From the NCBI RefSeq assembly GCF_020026305.1, contig NZ_CP075691.1, forward strand, positions 1,984,001 to 2,048,000: a DNA stretch of 64,000 nt, read 5' to 3'. The first letter of the stretch is position 1. Each line of letters starts with the position of its first letter. The notes beneath the pieces were generated by a model. That model saw nothing but the letters and a program-made list of their open reading frames with translations, searched no databases and was not told where the DNA came from. This stretch comes from Streptomyces sp. 135 (GTDB lineage: Bacteria; Actinomycetota; Actinomycetes; Streptomycetales; Streptomycetaceae). Shown in pieces: positions 7,330 through 15,551 of the stretch. The translations under genes and the position numbers were made by a program.

Positions 7330-8139
7330 ATGCCCGCTCCCCGCACCGTCCTGCTCACCGGCGCCGCAGGCGGCCTCGGCACGCTGATGCGCGGGCACCT
7401 GCCGGCCCACGGCCACGATCTGCGCCTGCTCGACATGCGCGCCATCGAGGGCGAGCCGGACGCGATCGTCGCCGACCTCGCGGACCGCGAGGCGCTGCGC
7501 GAGGCCGTCCGCGGGGTCGACGCGGTCCTCCACCTGGCGGGCATCTCCCTGGAGTCCACCTTCGACAGAATCCTCAAGGCCAACATCGAAGGGACGTACA
7601 ACCTCTACGAGGCGGCCCGCGAGGAAGGCGTGCGGCGGATCGTCTTCGCCTCCTCCAACCACGCGGTGGGGTTCACGCCCCGCCCGCAGGGCGACGACCC
7701 GCTGATCCCGGACGACACCCCGCACCGCCCCGACACGTTCTACGGCCTGTCGAAGTCCTTCGGCGAGGACCTCGCGCAGTTCTACTGGGACAAGCACGGC
7801 ATCGAGACCGTCTCGGTCCGCATCGGCTCGTGCTTCCCCGAGCCGTCGAACGTACGGATGCTGTCGGTGTGGATGAGCCCTGCCGACGGCGCGCGGCTCT
7901 TCCACGCGGCGCTCACCGCCGAGGACGTCGGGCACGCCGTCGTCTACGGCTCGTCCGCCAACACCCGCCTGTGGTGGGACCTCTCCTCGGCGCGCGCCCT
8001 CGGCTACGAACCGCGGGACGACTCCGAGCGGTACGCGGCCAAGCTCATCGCCGAGCAGGGCGAACTGGACCCCGGCAACCCCGACCACGCCCACCTGGGC
8101 GGCCACTTCTGCACCCGCCCCCCGGTGTGGCCGCACTGA
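7330..8139 (+). CDS. udh: NAD-dependent uronate dehydrogenase
   Basis: A 269-residue short-chain/extended dehydrogenase. The Rossmann motif is TGAAGGLG at the N-terminus, with Asp in LLDMR for NAD selectivity and the catalytic YGLSK motif near residue 138. Several strings match the characterised Agrobacterium/Pseudomonas enzyme: VFASSNHAVGF, VRIGSCFPEPSNVRMLS and SSANTRLWWD. The enzyme oxidises D-galacturonate or D-glucuronate at C1 to the aldarolactone (EC 1.1.1.203). GAGGAG lies 8 nt before the ATG. It is divergent from the 5-dehydro-4-deoxyglucarate dehydratase, the later step of the same route. Confidence 0.9.
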   Translation: MPAPRTVLLTGAAGGLGTLMRGHLPAHGHDLRLLDMRAIEGEPDAIVADLADREALREAVRGVDAVLHLAGISLESTFDRILKANIEGTYNLYEAAREEGVRRIVFASSNHAVGFTPRPQGDDPLIPDDTPHRPDTFYGLSKSFGEDLAQFYWDKHGIETVSVRIGSCFPEPSNVRMLSVWMSPADGARLFHAALTAEDVGHAVVYGSSANTRLWWDLSSARALGYEPRDDSERYAAKLIAEQGELDPGNPDHAHLGGHFCTRPPVWPH

Positions 8140-8162
8140 CCCCCGGCCCCGCCCCGGGCGCC

Positions 8163-8322
8163 GAACGGGCGGCGGGCACCCCCGAAACGGGCACGGCCGC
8201 CGCCCGCGCCCCAGGCCGCCGCCCCGCCGAACGGGCACAAACGGGCAGCATCGCGTCCGCTGCGCACCTGGTCACCCCCCTGCCCGCGCTGTAGAACTTC
8301 CCCACAGGCCCGAACGGGCACG
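8163..8322. repeat. Five AACGGGC elements before the DeoR gene
   Basis: The 235 bp between the uronate dehydrogenase stop and the DeoR start has no gene but repeats a GA(A)ACGGGC(AC) element: 8163-8170, 8184-8194, two copies in 8229-8247, and 8312-8322. Such iterated same-direction elements next to a DeoR-type regulator may be its operator. The GC-rich inverted sequences in 8140-8220 may also terminate the udh transcript. Neither function is shown. Confidence 0.5.
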
Positions 8323-8374
8323 CCCCGACCCGGGGCTTCGACCAGGGGAATGACCAGGGGAAGGGGTGGCGCCG

Positions 8375-9145
8375 ATGACCGCGGAGGAACGTCAGCGGCG
8401 GATCGTCGACGCGGCACGCCACTCCGGTTCCGTCGACGTGACGGCGCTCGCCGCCCAGCTCGGCGTCGCCAAGGAGACCGTCCGCCGCGATCTGCGCACC
8501 CTGGAGGACCACGGCCTGGTCCGCCGCACCCATGGCGGCGCCTATCCCGTGGAGAGCGCGGGCTTCGAGACCACCCTCGCCTTCCGCACCACCATGCACG
8601 TGCCGGAGAAGCGGCGCATCGCCGCCGCCGCGGCCGAACTGCTCGGCGACGCCGAGACCGTCTTCGTCGACGAGGGGTTCACGCCCCAGCTGACCGCCGA
8701 GGCACTGCCCGGCGCCGCGGCGGGGCGCCCGCTGACCGTGGTCACCGCCTCGCTCGCCGCCGCGGGCGCCCTCGCGGAGGCCGAGCACGTCACCGTGCTG
8801 CTGCTCGGCGGGCGGGTGCGGCCGGGCACGCTCGCCACCGTCGACCACTGGACGACCAAGATGCTGGCCGGGTTCGTCATCGACCTGGCGTACATCGGCG
8901 CCAACGGCATCTCCCGCGAGCACGGCCTGACGACGCCCGACCCGGCGGTGAGCGAGGTCAAGGCGCAGGCGATCAGGGCCTCGCGGCGCACCGTCTTCCT
9001 CGGCGTGCACACCAAGTTCGGCGCGACGAGCTTCTGCCGGTTCGCGGGCGTCGCCGACCTGGACGCGATCGTCACGAGCAGCCGCCTGCCCGCCTCGGAG
9101 GCGCACCGCTACTCCCTCCTCGGCCCCCAGGTCATCCGCGCCTGA
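8375..9145 (+). CDS. DeoR/GlpR family transcriptional regulator
   Basis: A 256-residue regulator. The N-terminal DeoR winged helix reads RQRRIVDAARHSGSVDV then LGVAKETVRRDLRTLEDHG and LVRRTHGGAY, the family signature. The C-terminal sugar-phosphate-binding domain shows IGANGIS and TTPDPAVSEVKAQAI. DeoR proteins generally repress sugar catabolic operons until a phosphosugar binds. The ATG at 8375 is chosen because AAGGGG ends 9 nt upstream; a GTG at 8366 in the same frame is possible. It sits 90 bp upstream of, and in line with, the sugar/polyol ABC operon it most likely controls. Confidence 0.9.
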   Translation: MTAEERQRRIVDAARHSGSVDVTALAAQLGVAKETVRRDLRTLEDHGLVRRTHGGAYPVESAGFETTLAFRTTMHVPEKRRIAAAAAELLGDAETVFVDEGFTPQLTAEALPGAAAGRPLTVVTASLAAAGALAEAEHVTVLLLGGRVRPGTLATVDHWTTKMLAGFVIDLAYIGANGISREHGLTTPDPAVSEVKAQAIRASRRTVFLGVHTKFGATSFCRFAGVADLDAIVTSSRLPASEAHRYSLLGPQVIRA

Positions 9146-9235
9146 CGGCTCCCCGCCACGCGGCACACCGCGCCTCCACACGCCGCGGCATGCCCGGAAC
9201 ATCCGTAATCCTCCCCCTACGTCCAGGAGCAATTC

Positions 9236-10603
9236 ATGCGAACCCCGAGCCGACGACGAAGGCCGCGCGCGCTCGCCGCGGCCGCCGCAGGGACGCTGCT
9301 CACCCCGCTGCTCGCCGGCTGCTGGACCGGTGCGGGCGGGGCCGGTTCAGGCGACTCCCTGAACGTCCTCATGGTGAACAACCCGCAGATGCTCCAGCTG
9401 CGCAAGCTCACCGCCGCCCACTTCACCGCGGAGACGGGCATCAAGGTGAACTTCACCGTCCTGCCCGAGAACGACGTCCGCGACAAGATCAGCCAGGACT
9501 TCGCCAACCAGGCGGGGCAGTACGACGTCGCCACCCTGAGCAACTACGAGATACCGATCTACGCCAGGAACGGCTGGCTGCACGAGGTCGGCTCCTACGC
9601 CCGCGAGGACACCGCGTACGACGAGAAGGACGTCCTGCCGCCCATGAGGCAGTCCCTCGCCGGAGAGGACGGCAAGCTCTACGGACAGCCCTTCTACGGA
9701 GAGTCGTCCTTCCTGATGTACCGCAAGGACGTCTTCAAGAAGGCGGGCCTCACCATGCCCGAGCACCCCACCTGGCAGCAGGTGGCGGACCTCGCCGCCC
9801 GGGTGGACGGCGAGGAGCCGGGGATGAAGGGCATCTGCCTGCGCGGCCTGCCCGGCTGGGGCGAGGTGATGGCCCCGCTGACGACCGTGGTGAACACCTT
9901 CGGGGGCACCTGGTTCGACAAGGACTGGAAGGCCCGCCTGAACGCCCCCGAGTTCAAGAAGGCGACCCGCTTCTACGTGGACCTCGTGCGCGAGCACGGC
10001 CAGGCCGGGGCCGCCCAGTCCGGCTATGCCGAGTGCCTCAACAACCTCACCCAGGGCAAGACCGCCATGTGGTACGACGCGACGGCCGCCGCCGGATCAC
10101 TGGAGTCCGCCAAGTCCCCGGTCAAGGGCAAGATCGGCTATGTGCCCGCCCCGGTGGTGCGGACCAGGAGCTCCGGGTGGCTCTACACGTGGGCCTGGGG
10201 CATGCAGAAGGCCTCGCGGAACCCGGACAAGGCCTGGAAGTTCATCTCCTGGGCGTCCGGCAAGGAGTACGAGAGGCTCGTCGGCGAGAAGACCGGCTGG
10301 TCCAACGTCCCCGCGGGCAAACGCGCCTCGACGTACGCGAATCCCGCCTACCGCAAGGAAGCCGCCGCCTTCCAGGACGTCACCCGCGCCGCCATCGAGG
10401 GCGCCAGGCCCCGCGACCCTGGTGTGCAGCCCCGGCCCGCGCCCGGCATCCAGTTCGTCGGCATCCCCGAGTTCACCGACCTCGGCACCAAGGTCTCCCA
10501 GGAGATCAGCGCGGCCATCGCCGGGCGCCAGTCCGTCGACGCCGCCCTGGACACGTCCCAGCGGCTCGCCGAAAAGATCTCCGAGGAGTACGAGGGACGA
10601 TGA
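9236..10603 (+). CDS. Sugar/polyol ABC transporter binding lipoprotein
   Basis: A 455-residue extracellular solute-binding protein of family 1. After a basic start it has a lipobox, LTPLLAGC, so the mature protein is anchored by an acylated Cys near residue 31. The body has the usual fold strings: VLMVNNPQMLQLRKL, TGIKVNFTVLPENDVRDKI, YDVATLSNYEI and GKTAMWYDATA. This pattern resembles the SmoE/MtlE polyol-binding proteins more than maltose-binding proteins; the substrate assignment rests on that and on the adjacent polyol-dehydrogenase-like gene. CAGGAG precedes the ATG. The stop overlaps the first permease start (ATGA). No ATPase is in the operon, so a shared one such as MsiK is presumed. 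Confidence 0.9.
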   Translation: MRTPSRRRRPRALAAAAAGTLLTPLLAGCWTGAGGAGSGDSLNVLMVNNPQMLQLRKLTAAHFTAETGIKVNFTVLPENDVRDKISQDFANQAGQYDVATLSNYEIPIYARNGWLHEVGSYAREDTAYDEKDVLPPMRQSLAGEDGKLYGQPFYGESSFLMYRKDVFKKAGLTMPEHPTWQQVADLAARVDGEEPGMKGICLRGLPGWGEVMAPLTTVVNTFGGTWFDKDWKARLNAPEFKKATRFYVDLVREHGQAGAAQSGYAECLNNLTQGKTAMWYDATAAAGSLESAKSPVKGKIGYVPAPVVRTRSSGWLYTWAWGMQKASRNPDKAWKFISWASGKEYERLVGEKTGWSNVPAGKRASTYANPAYRKEAAAFQDVTRAAIEGARPRDPGVQPRPAPGIQFVGIPEFTDLGTKVSQEISAAIAGRQSVDAALDTSQRLAEKISEEYEGR

Positions 10604-11556
10604 CCGCCACAGCCTCCGGCACCGCTCCCGTCGGCCACGCGCGCGTGCCCGCCGCCAACCCTCCCGGCACCCCGGGCCGGCTGCGCGCCTGGGCCACCAG
10701 GGCGCCCCTGCTGCCCGCCCTGATCTTCATGATCACCGTGACCCAGCTGCCGTTCGTGGCCACCTTGGTGATCTCGTTCTTCGACTGGAACGCCCTCTAC
10801 CCGAACGCCCGCAGCTTCACCTGGTTCGCCAACTACTCCGAGGTCCTCACCGACCCCGACCTGCGCGAGTCCGTCCTGACCACGATCCTGCTCACGGTCT
10901 CCGTCGTCCTCGCGAGCCTGGTCCTCGGGCTCGTCCTCGCGCTGCTCCTCAACCGGCGGTTCAAGGGGCGCGGGCTCGTGCGCACGCTCCTGATCGCGCC
11001 GTTCCTGCTGGTGCCGGTGGCCGCCGCGCTGCTGTGGAAGCACGTGCTCTACAACCCCGAGTACGGCCTTCTCAACGGCCTCCTGCACTGGGCCGGCGGG
11101 GACGGTGCCGCCCAGCCCGACTGGATCTCGGACACCCCGCTGCCGGCCATCGAGGCCTCCCTGGTGTGGCAGTGGACGCCCTTCATGATGCTGATCCTGC
11201 TCGCGGGGCTGCAGAGCCGTGACCCCCAGCTGATCGAGGCGGCCCGCATGGACGGGGCCGGCGACTGGCAGGTCTTCCGCCATCTGACCCTGCCCCACCT
11301 GCGCCGCTACCTCGAATTGGGCGCGCTGCTCGGCTCGGTCTACATCGTGCAGAACTTCGACGCCGTCTTCACGCTCACCTCGGGCGGTCTCGGCACCGCC
11401 AACCTGCCCTACACCGTCTACCAGAGCTTCTACCAGGCGCACGAGAACGGCCTGGCCTCCGCGGCCGGGGTACTCGTCGTCATCGGCTCGGTCATCATCG
11501 CGACCTTCGCGCTGCGGGTCGTCTCGTCCCTCTTCCGTGAGGAGGTGTCCCGCTGA
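10600..11556 (+). CDS. Sugar/polyol ABC permease (MalF-like)
   Basis: A 318-residue inner-membrane permease with six predicted helices after a 40-residue cytoplasmic N-terminus. The ATPase-contacting EAA loop is clear: LIEAARMDGAGDWQVFRHLTLP. The early segment LPFVATLVISFFDWN is typical of MalF/SmoF-type carbohydrate permeases. It forms a heterodimer with the next gene. Its ATG overlaps the binding-protein stop and its TGA overlaps the next ATG (TGATG), giving tight coupling. The substrate is presumably the same polyol as bound by the lipoprotein. Confidence 0.92.
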   Translation: MTATASGTAPVGHARVPAANPPGTPGRLRAWATRAPLLPALIFMITVTQLPFVATLVISFFDWNALYPNARSFTWFANYSEVLTDPDLRESVLTTILLTVSVVLASLVLGLVLALLLNRRFKGRGLVRTLLIAPFLLVPVAAALLWKHVLYNPEYGLLNGLLHWAGGDGAAQPDWISDTPLPAIEASLVWQWTPFMMLILLAGLQSRDPQLIEAARMDGAGDWQVFRHLTLPHLRRYLELGALLGSVYIVQNFDAVFTLTSGGLGTANLPYTVYQSFYQAHENGLASAAGVLVVIGSVIIATFALRVVSSLFREEVSR

Positions 11557-12386
11557 TGAGTGCCGCACGCACCAAGGGAGCCGTCCTGGGGCTCGTCGCC
11601 TGGCTCGCCGGGATCCTGTTCTTCCTGCCCATCGCCTGGATGACGCTGACCTCCTTCCACTCGGAGGAGGACGCCGCCACCAACCCGCCCTCGGTCGCCG
11701 CCTCGCTCACCCTGGACGGCTACCGCGAGTTCTTCGGCGCGGGCGGCGGCGCGAGCCCCTGGCCCGCGCTCATCAACTCGACCGTGGCGTCGCTCGCCTC
11801 GACCCTGTGCGTGCTCGTGCTGGCCCTGCCCGCCGCGTACGCCCTGTCCATCAGGCCCGTGAAGAAGTGGACGGACGTGCTCTTCTTCTTCCTGTCCACG
11901 AAGATGCTGCCGGTGGTGGCGGGCCTGCTGCCGCTCTACCTCTTCGCCAAGAACACCGGTCTGCTCGACAACATCTGGCTGCTCGTCATCCTCTACACCT
12001 CGATGAACCTGCCGATCGCGGTGTGGATGATGCAGTCCTTCCTCGCCGAGGTGCCCAGAGCGGTCATCGAGGCCGCGCAGATCGACGGGGCACGGCTGCC
12101 CACCGTCCTCGCGCGCGTGGTGGCGCCCATCGCGCTGCCCGGCATCGCCGCGACCTCCCTGATCTGCTTCATCTTCAGCTGGAACGAACTGCTCTTCGCG
12201 CGGGTGCTCACGGGCGTCGTCGCCCAGACCGCGCCCGTCTTCCTGACCGGCTTCATCACCAGCCAGGGCCTGTTCCTGGCGAAGGTGTGCGCCGCGTCGC
12301 TCGTGATCTCCCTGCCGGTGCTCGCCGCGGGGTTCGCCGCCCAGGACAAGCTGGTCCAGGGCCTGTCGTTGGGAGCCGTGAAATGA
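11556..12386 (+). CDS. Sugar/polyol ABC permease (MalG-like)
   Basis: A 276-residue partner permease with six membrane helices. The EAA motif is VIEAAQIDGARLPTVLARVV, and the N-terminal FLPIAWMTLTSFHSEEDA is usual for MalG/SmoG-type subunits. The terminal helix lies before AQDKLVQGLSLGAVK, matching the family ending. It begins inside the previous stop codon and its own stop overlaps the dehydrogenase ATG, so the operon is made as a single coupled unit. With the other permease it forms the translocation channel. Confidence 0.92.
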   Translation: MSAARTKGAVLGLVAWLAGILFFLPIAWMTLTSFHSEEDAATNPPSVAASLTLDGYREFFGAGGGASPWPALINSTVASLASTLCVLVLALPAAYALSIRPVKKWTDVLFFFLSTKMLPVVAGLLPLYLFAKNTGLLDNIWLLVILYTSMNLPIAVWMMQSFLAEVPRAVIEAAQIDGARLPTVLARVVAPIALPGIAATSLICFIFSWNELLFARVLTGVVAQTAPVFLTGFITSQGLFLAKVCAASLVISLPVLAAGFAAQDKLVQGLSLGAVK

Positions 12387-13372
12387 AGGCCGCGATCGTC
12401 GAGTCGGTGGGCAAGGTCGTCGTCGGTGAGGTGCCCGACCCGACGCCGGGGCCCCGCGAGGTCGTCGTGGAGGTCGCCGCCTGCGGCCTGTGCGGCACCG
12501 ATCTGCACATCCGCCAGGGCGAGTTCGCGCCGAGGCTGCCGGTGGTGCCCGGCCACGAGTTCGCCGGCACCGTCGTCGCCCTCGGCCGTGACGTGAGCGA
12601 ACTGGCGGCCGGTGACCGGGTCGCCGTGGATCCCTCGCTGCACTGCCACGAGTGCCGCTACTGCCGGGCCGGGCGGGGCAACCTGTGCGAGCGGTGGGCC
12701 GCCATCGGGGTGACCACGGCGGGCGGGGCCGCCCAGTACGCGGCGGCGCCCGCCGCCAACTGCGTACGCCTGCCCGATCACGTACGCGCCCGGGACGCGG
12801 CCCTCATCGAACCGCTGTCCTGCGCGGTGCGCGGCTACGACGTCCTCCGGTCGAGGCTCGGCGCGCACGTGCTGATCTACGGCTCGGGGACGATGGGCCT
12901 GATGATGCTGGAACTCGCCAAGCGGACCGGCGCGGCGAGCGTCGACGTGGTCGACCTCAACCCACGGCGGCTGGCGACGGCGCAGCGGCTCGGTGTCTCG
13001 GCGGCGGCGGCCGGTGCCGACGAGCTGGACCGGCCGGGCGGCTGGGACGTCGTGATCGACGCGACGGGCAACGCCGCCGCCATCCAGGACGGCCTGGACC
13101 GGGTCGCCAAGGCGGGCACGTTCCTCCAGTTCGGCGTCGCCGACTACGCCACGCGGGTCACCGTCGACCCGTACCGCATCTACAACCAGGAGATCACCAT
13201 CACCGGTTCGATGGCCGTCCTGCACAGCTTCGAGCGGGCGGCCGAGCTGTTCGCGGCGGGGGTGCTCGACCCGGAGGTGTTCATCAGCGACCGGCTGCCG
13301 CTGGACGACTATCCGCGGGCGCTGGACCAGTTCGCGGCAGGAGTGGGGCGGAAGACCGTCGTCGTGCCGTGA
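12383..13372 (+). CDS. Zinc-dependent polyol/alcohol dehydrogenase
   Basis: A 329-residue MDR-superfamily dehydrogenase. The catalytic zinc site shows CGLCGTDLH, PGHEFAG and a glutamate in ALIEPLSCAVRG; the structural zinc cysteines are in CHECRYCRAGRGNLC. The nucleotide fold has IYGSGTMGLMMLELAK followed by VDVVDLN, whose Asp favours NAD. The family includes sorbitol/L-iditol, threonine and related dehydrogenases. Coupling to the ABC genes suggests it oxidises the imported polyol to a ketose. The exact substrate is inferred. No promoter separates it from the transporter genes. Confidence 0.88.
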   Translation: MKAAIVESVGKVVVGEVPDPTPGPREVVVEVAACGLCGTDLHIRQGEFAPRLPVVPGHEFAGTVVALGRDVSELAAGDRVAVDPSLHCHECRYCRAGRGNLCERWAAIGVTTAGGAAQYAAAPAANCVRLPDHVRARDAALIEPLSCAVRGYDVLRSRLGAHVLIYGSGTMGLMMLELAKRTGAASVDVVDLNPRRLATAQRLGVSAAAAGADELDRPGGWDVVIDATGNAAAIQDGLDRVAKAGTFLQFGVADYATRVTVDPYRIYNQEITITGSMAVLHSFERAAELFAAGVLDPEVFISDRLPLDDYPRALDQFAAGVGRKTVVVP

Positions 13373-13431
13373 TCCGCGCCGCCCGGTAATTCGGTACCGG
13401 CCGGGCGCGGCCGGAGCATACGCTCCCGGCC

Positions 13432-13653
13432 ATGCCGAGACCTCATGGATTCACCTACGAGCAGCGCGCCGACGGCAGCGTCGTCATCACCCATGGCGCA
13501 CGCGCCGCCGGGACGCTGCGCGGCCCCCGCGCCGAGCGGTTCATCGCCGAGCTCGCGGGCGGGGACCCGCAGCTGGTGATGGCCCGCTGGACCGGCAACT
13601 ACAGGCGGGGAAACGAGAAGGCGGCGCGGGCCCATCCGCGCAACCGCGGCTGA
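13432..13653 (+). CDS. Small conserved hypothetical protein
   Basis: A 73-residue basic protein starting MPRPHGFTYEQRADGSVVIT. The reading frame shows normal Streptomyces third-position GC, ends with ARAHPRNRG, and has a beta-strand-rich first half and an amphipathic helix (ERFIAELAGGDPQLVMARWTG) in the middle. I recognise it only as a streptomycete small protein of unknown function. It lies alone between the dehydrogenase and the TerD gene. Small size and high Arg content would suit nucleic-acid binding, but no motif supports this. Confidence 0.7.
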   Translation: MPRPHGFTYEQRADGSVVITHGARAAGTLRGPRAERFIAELAGGDPQLVMARWTGNYRRGNEKAARAHPRNRG

Positions 13654-13732
13654 GGAGCGTCGCCCCGCATGGCCGGGAAAAACCTTGCCCGGGTAAGGGA
13701 ACGGTAAAGCGGGGTCGTTCGTTACCCCTGGC

Positions 13733-14968
13733 ATGACAGCTATGACCCCCGGCTCGAACATCCCGCTGACCGCCGCCCGCGTGGCGGTGGACGTCGCCGC
13801 TCCGGTGCGGCTCGACGTATCGGGCCTGCTGCTCACCGCCGACGGCAAGGTGCGCTCCGACGACGACTTCATCTTCTTCAACCAGCCCTCGGGGCCCGGT
13901 GTGACGTACCAGTCGGGCGGTGGCACGACCCCCGACAAGATCACCGTGGACACGGCCGCCGTGCCGTCCGGCATCGAGAAGATCGTCGTGACCGCGAGTC
14001 CGGACGCGGCGGGCCAGAGCTTCCAGGGCATCGAGCCCACCGCCACCATTCGCAACGCGGACGACGGTTCCGTGCTCGCCACCTTCACCCCGCCGCAGCT
14101 CGGCACCGAGACGGCCCTGGTGATCGTCGAGATCTACCTGCGCAACGGCGCGTGGAAGGCCCGCGCGGTCGGCCAGGGGTATGCGAACGGCCTGGCCGGC
14201 ATCGCCACGGACTTCGGCGTCTCGGTCGAGGAGCCCGCCCCGGCACCGGCCGCCGCGCCCGCCGCCCCGATGGCGCCCCCCATGGCCCCTCCGGCGGGGC
14301 AGCCGGTCCAGGGGCCGCCGCCGGTGGCCGACCCGCGCCAGGCCGCGCCCGCCGCTCCCCCGGCCCCCGCCGCGCCCGTCCCCGGCGCCGGGAAGATCAA
14401 CCTGGACAAGGGCCGGGTCAGCCTCCAGAAGAACCAGACGGTGTCCCTGGTCAAGGGCGGCAAGCCGCTGCTCTCCCAGGTCAAGATGGGCCTCGGCTGG
14501 GAGCCCGCGTTCCGTGGCAAGGACATCGACCTGGACGCCTCCGTCATCGCGTACGGCCCGAACCGCAACCACGTCGACAGCTGCTACTTCGGCAAGCTCT
14601 CGATCGTGAACGGCGCGATCAAGCACTCCGGTGACAACCTCACGGGCGAGGGCGGCGGTGACGACGAGGTGATCGTCGTCGACCTCGGCCGCCTCCCCCA
14701 GGACGTCACGGGCCTGGTCTTCACGGTGAACTCGTTCTCCGGCCAGAAGTTCACGGAGGTCGCGAAGGCCTACTGCCGTCTGATGGACGCGGCGACCGGC
14801 GAGGAGCTGGTCCGCTTCGACCTGACCAACGCCGAGGCGCAGACCGGCGTCATGATGGCCAAGCTGATCAAGCAGTTCACCGGCGAGTGGGAAATGACCG
14901 GCATGGGGCAGTTCGTGAAGTCCCGTACGGTGCGTGGCATGGTGAAGCCCGCGGCCCAGGCGCTGTAG
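13733..14968 (+). CDS. Two-domain TerD family protein
   Basis: A 411-residue cytoplasmic protein with two TerD domains joined by a Pro/Ala linker of about 60 residues (around 165-225). The C-terminal domain is canonical, with DLDASVIAYG and the calcium-binding acidic run HSGDNLTGEGGGDDEV. The N-terminal domain is more divergent, with RSDDDFIFFNQPSGPGV and IVEIYLRNGAWKARAVGQGY. TerD/CABP proteins bind Ca2+ and are tied to tellurite and stress resistance and, in Streptomyces, to differentiation. No ter operon partners are adjacent. It ends at a strong shared terminator. Confidence 0.92.
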   Translation: MTAMTPGSNIPLTAARVAVDVAAPVRLDVSGLLLTADGKVRSDDDFIFFNQPSGPGVTYQSGGGTTPDKITVDTAAVPSGIEKIVVTASPDAAGQSFQGIEPTATIRNADDGSVLATFTPPQLGTETALVIVEIYLRNGAWKARAVGQGYANGLAGIATDFGVSVEEPAPAPAAAPAAPMAPPMAPPAGQPVQGPPPVADPRQAAPAAPPAPAAPVPGAGKINLDKGRVSLQKNQTVSLVKGGKPLLSQVKMGLGWEPAFRGKDIDLDASVIAYGPNRNHVDSCYFGKLSIVNGAIKHSGDNLTGEGGGDDEVIVVDLGRLPQDVTGLVFTVNSFSGQKFTEVAKAYCRLMDAATGEELVRFDLTNAEAQTGVMMAKLIKQFTGEWEMTGMGQFVKSRTVRGMVKPAAQAL

Positions 14969-14977
14969 GCGGACATG

Positions 14978-15022
14978 CGTGAGGGGCGGCGGACCGCGCA
15001 TCGCGGCCCGCCGCCCCTCACG
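14978..15022. terminator. Bidirectional terminator
   Basis: A perfect 15-bp stem, CGTGAGGGGCGGCGG (14978-14992) with CCGCCGCCCCTCACG (15008-15022), and a 15-nt loop. It lies between the converging TerD gene and the small Tudor-like gene, so it can end both transcripts. Confidence 0.9.
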
Positions 15023-15046
15023 TGTGTCGGATCAGGTCTTCGGGTG

Positions 15047-15274
15047 TCAGAGCTTGGCGAGCTTCGGGTAGGGACTCAGGAACCGTCCCTGACGGCCCGC
15101 GAAGTCGATGACGACCGCGTCCTCTCCCTCGACGCCGACGATCCTCCCGAGTCCGTACTGGTCGTGGGAGACCCGGTCACCCACGGCGAACTGCTCTACG
15201 GGTGGGGCGGGCGGAGCGGGCACGTTGAAGGGACTGTTCGGCAGGTGGCGGCGCGAGCCGGCGGGCCTCGTCAT
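15047..15274 (-). CDS. Small Tudor/SH3-like domain protein
   Basis: A 75-residue protein. After a Pro-rich N-terminus of about 28 residues it has a compact beta-barrel domain: FAVGDRVSHDQYGLGRIV, VEGEDAVVIDFAG and RFLSPYPKLAKL. This resembles the C-terminal Tudor-like domain of PcrA/UvrD and the CarD RNA-polymerase-interacting domain, both of which bind RNA polymerase. Here it stands alone. A role in transcription-coupled functions is possible, but not shown. It converges with the TerD gene. It is conserved in streptomycetes as far as I know. Confidence 0.8.
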   Translation of the reverse strand: MTRPAGSRRHLPNSPFNVPAPPAPPVEQFAVGDRVSHDQYGLGRIVGVEGEDAVVIDFAGRQGRFLSPYPKLAKL

Positions 15275-15551
15275 ATTCGAAGTATGCGCCCCCGGACACC
15301 CCCCGCACCATGCTCCGAGCTCACACCGCCCTCACATCGGTATGGAACAGACACACAAACCCCTCCACCGACGGCCGTCGCGGGGCCCGAAGCGACCCGA
15401 AAGGGGTAACGGGGATCACGGTGCCCGGTCGGCCCGCCCGCCCCCGGCGGCCGCAACCGTACGATGCCTCACAGGCGTCGCACAGACCGACAGAGCACAG
15501 ATCGTCCTGTCATCGAAAGGGTCCCGCCGGGGCCCGCTGGAAGGAGCACCC

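Noticed and set aside
8350..11556. A 1068-codon plus-strand reading that ends with the first ABC permease
   Set aside because: Its first 750 codons are an out-of-frame shadow of the DeoR and binding-protein genes; only the part from 10600 is a real permease.
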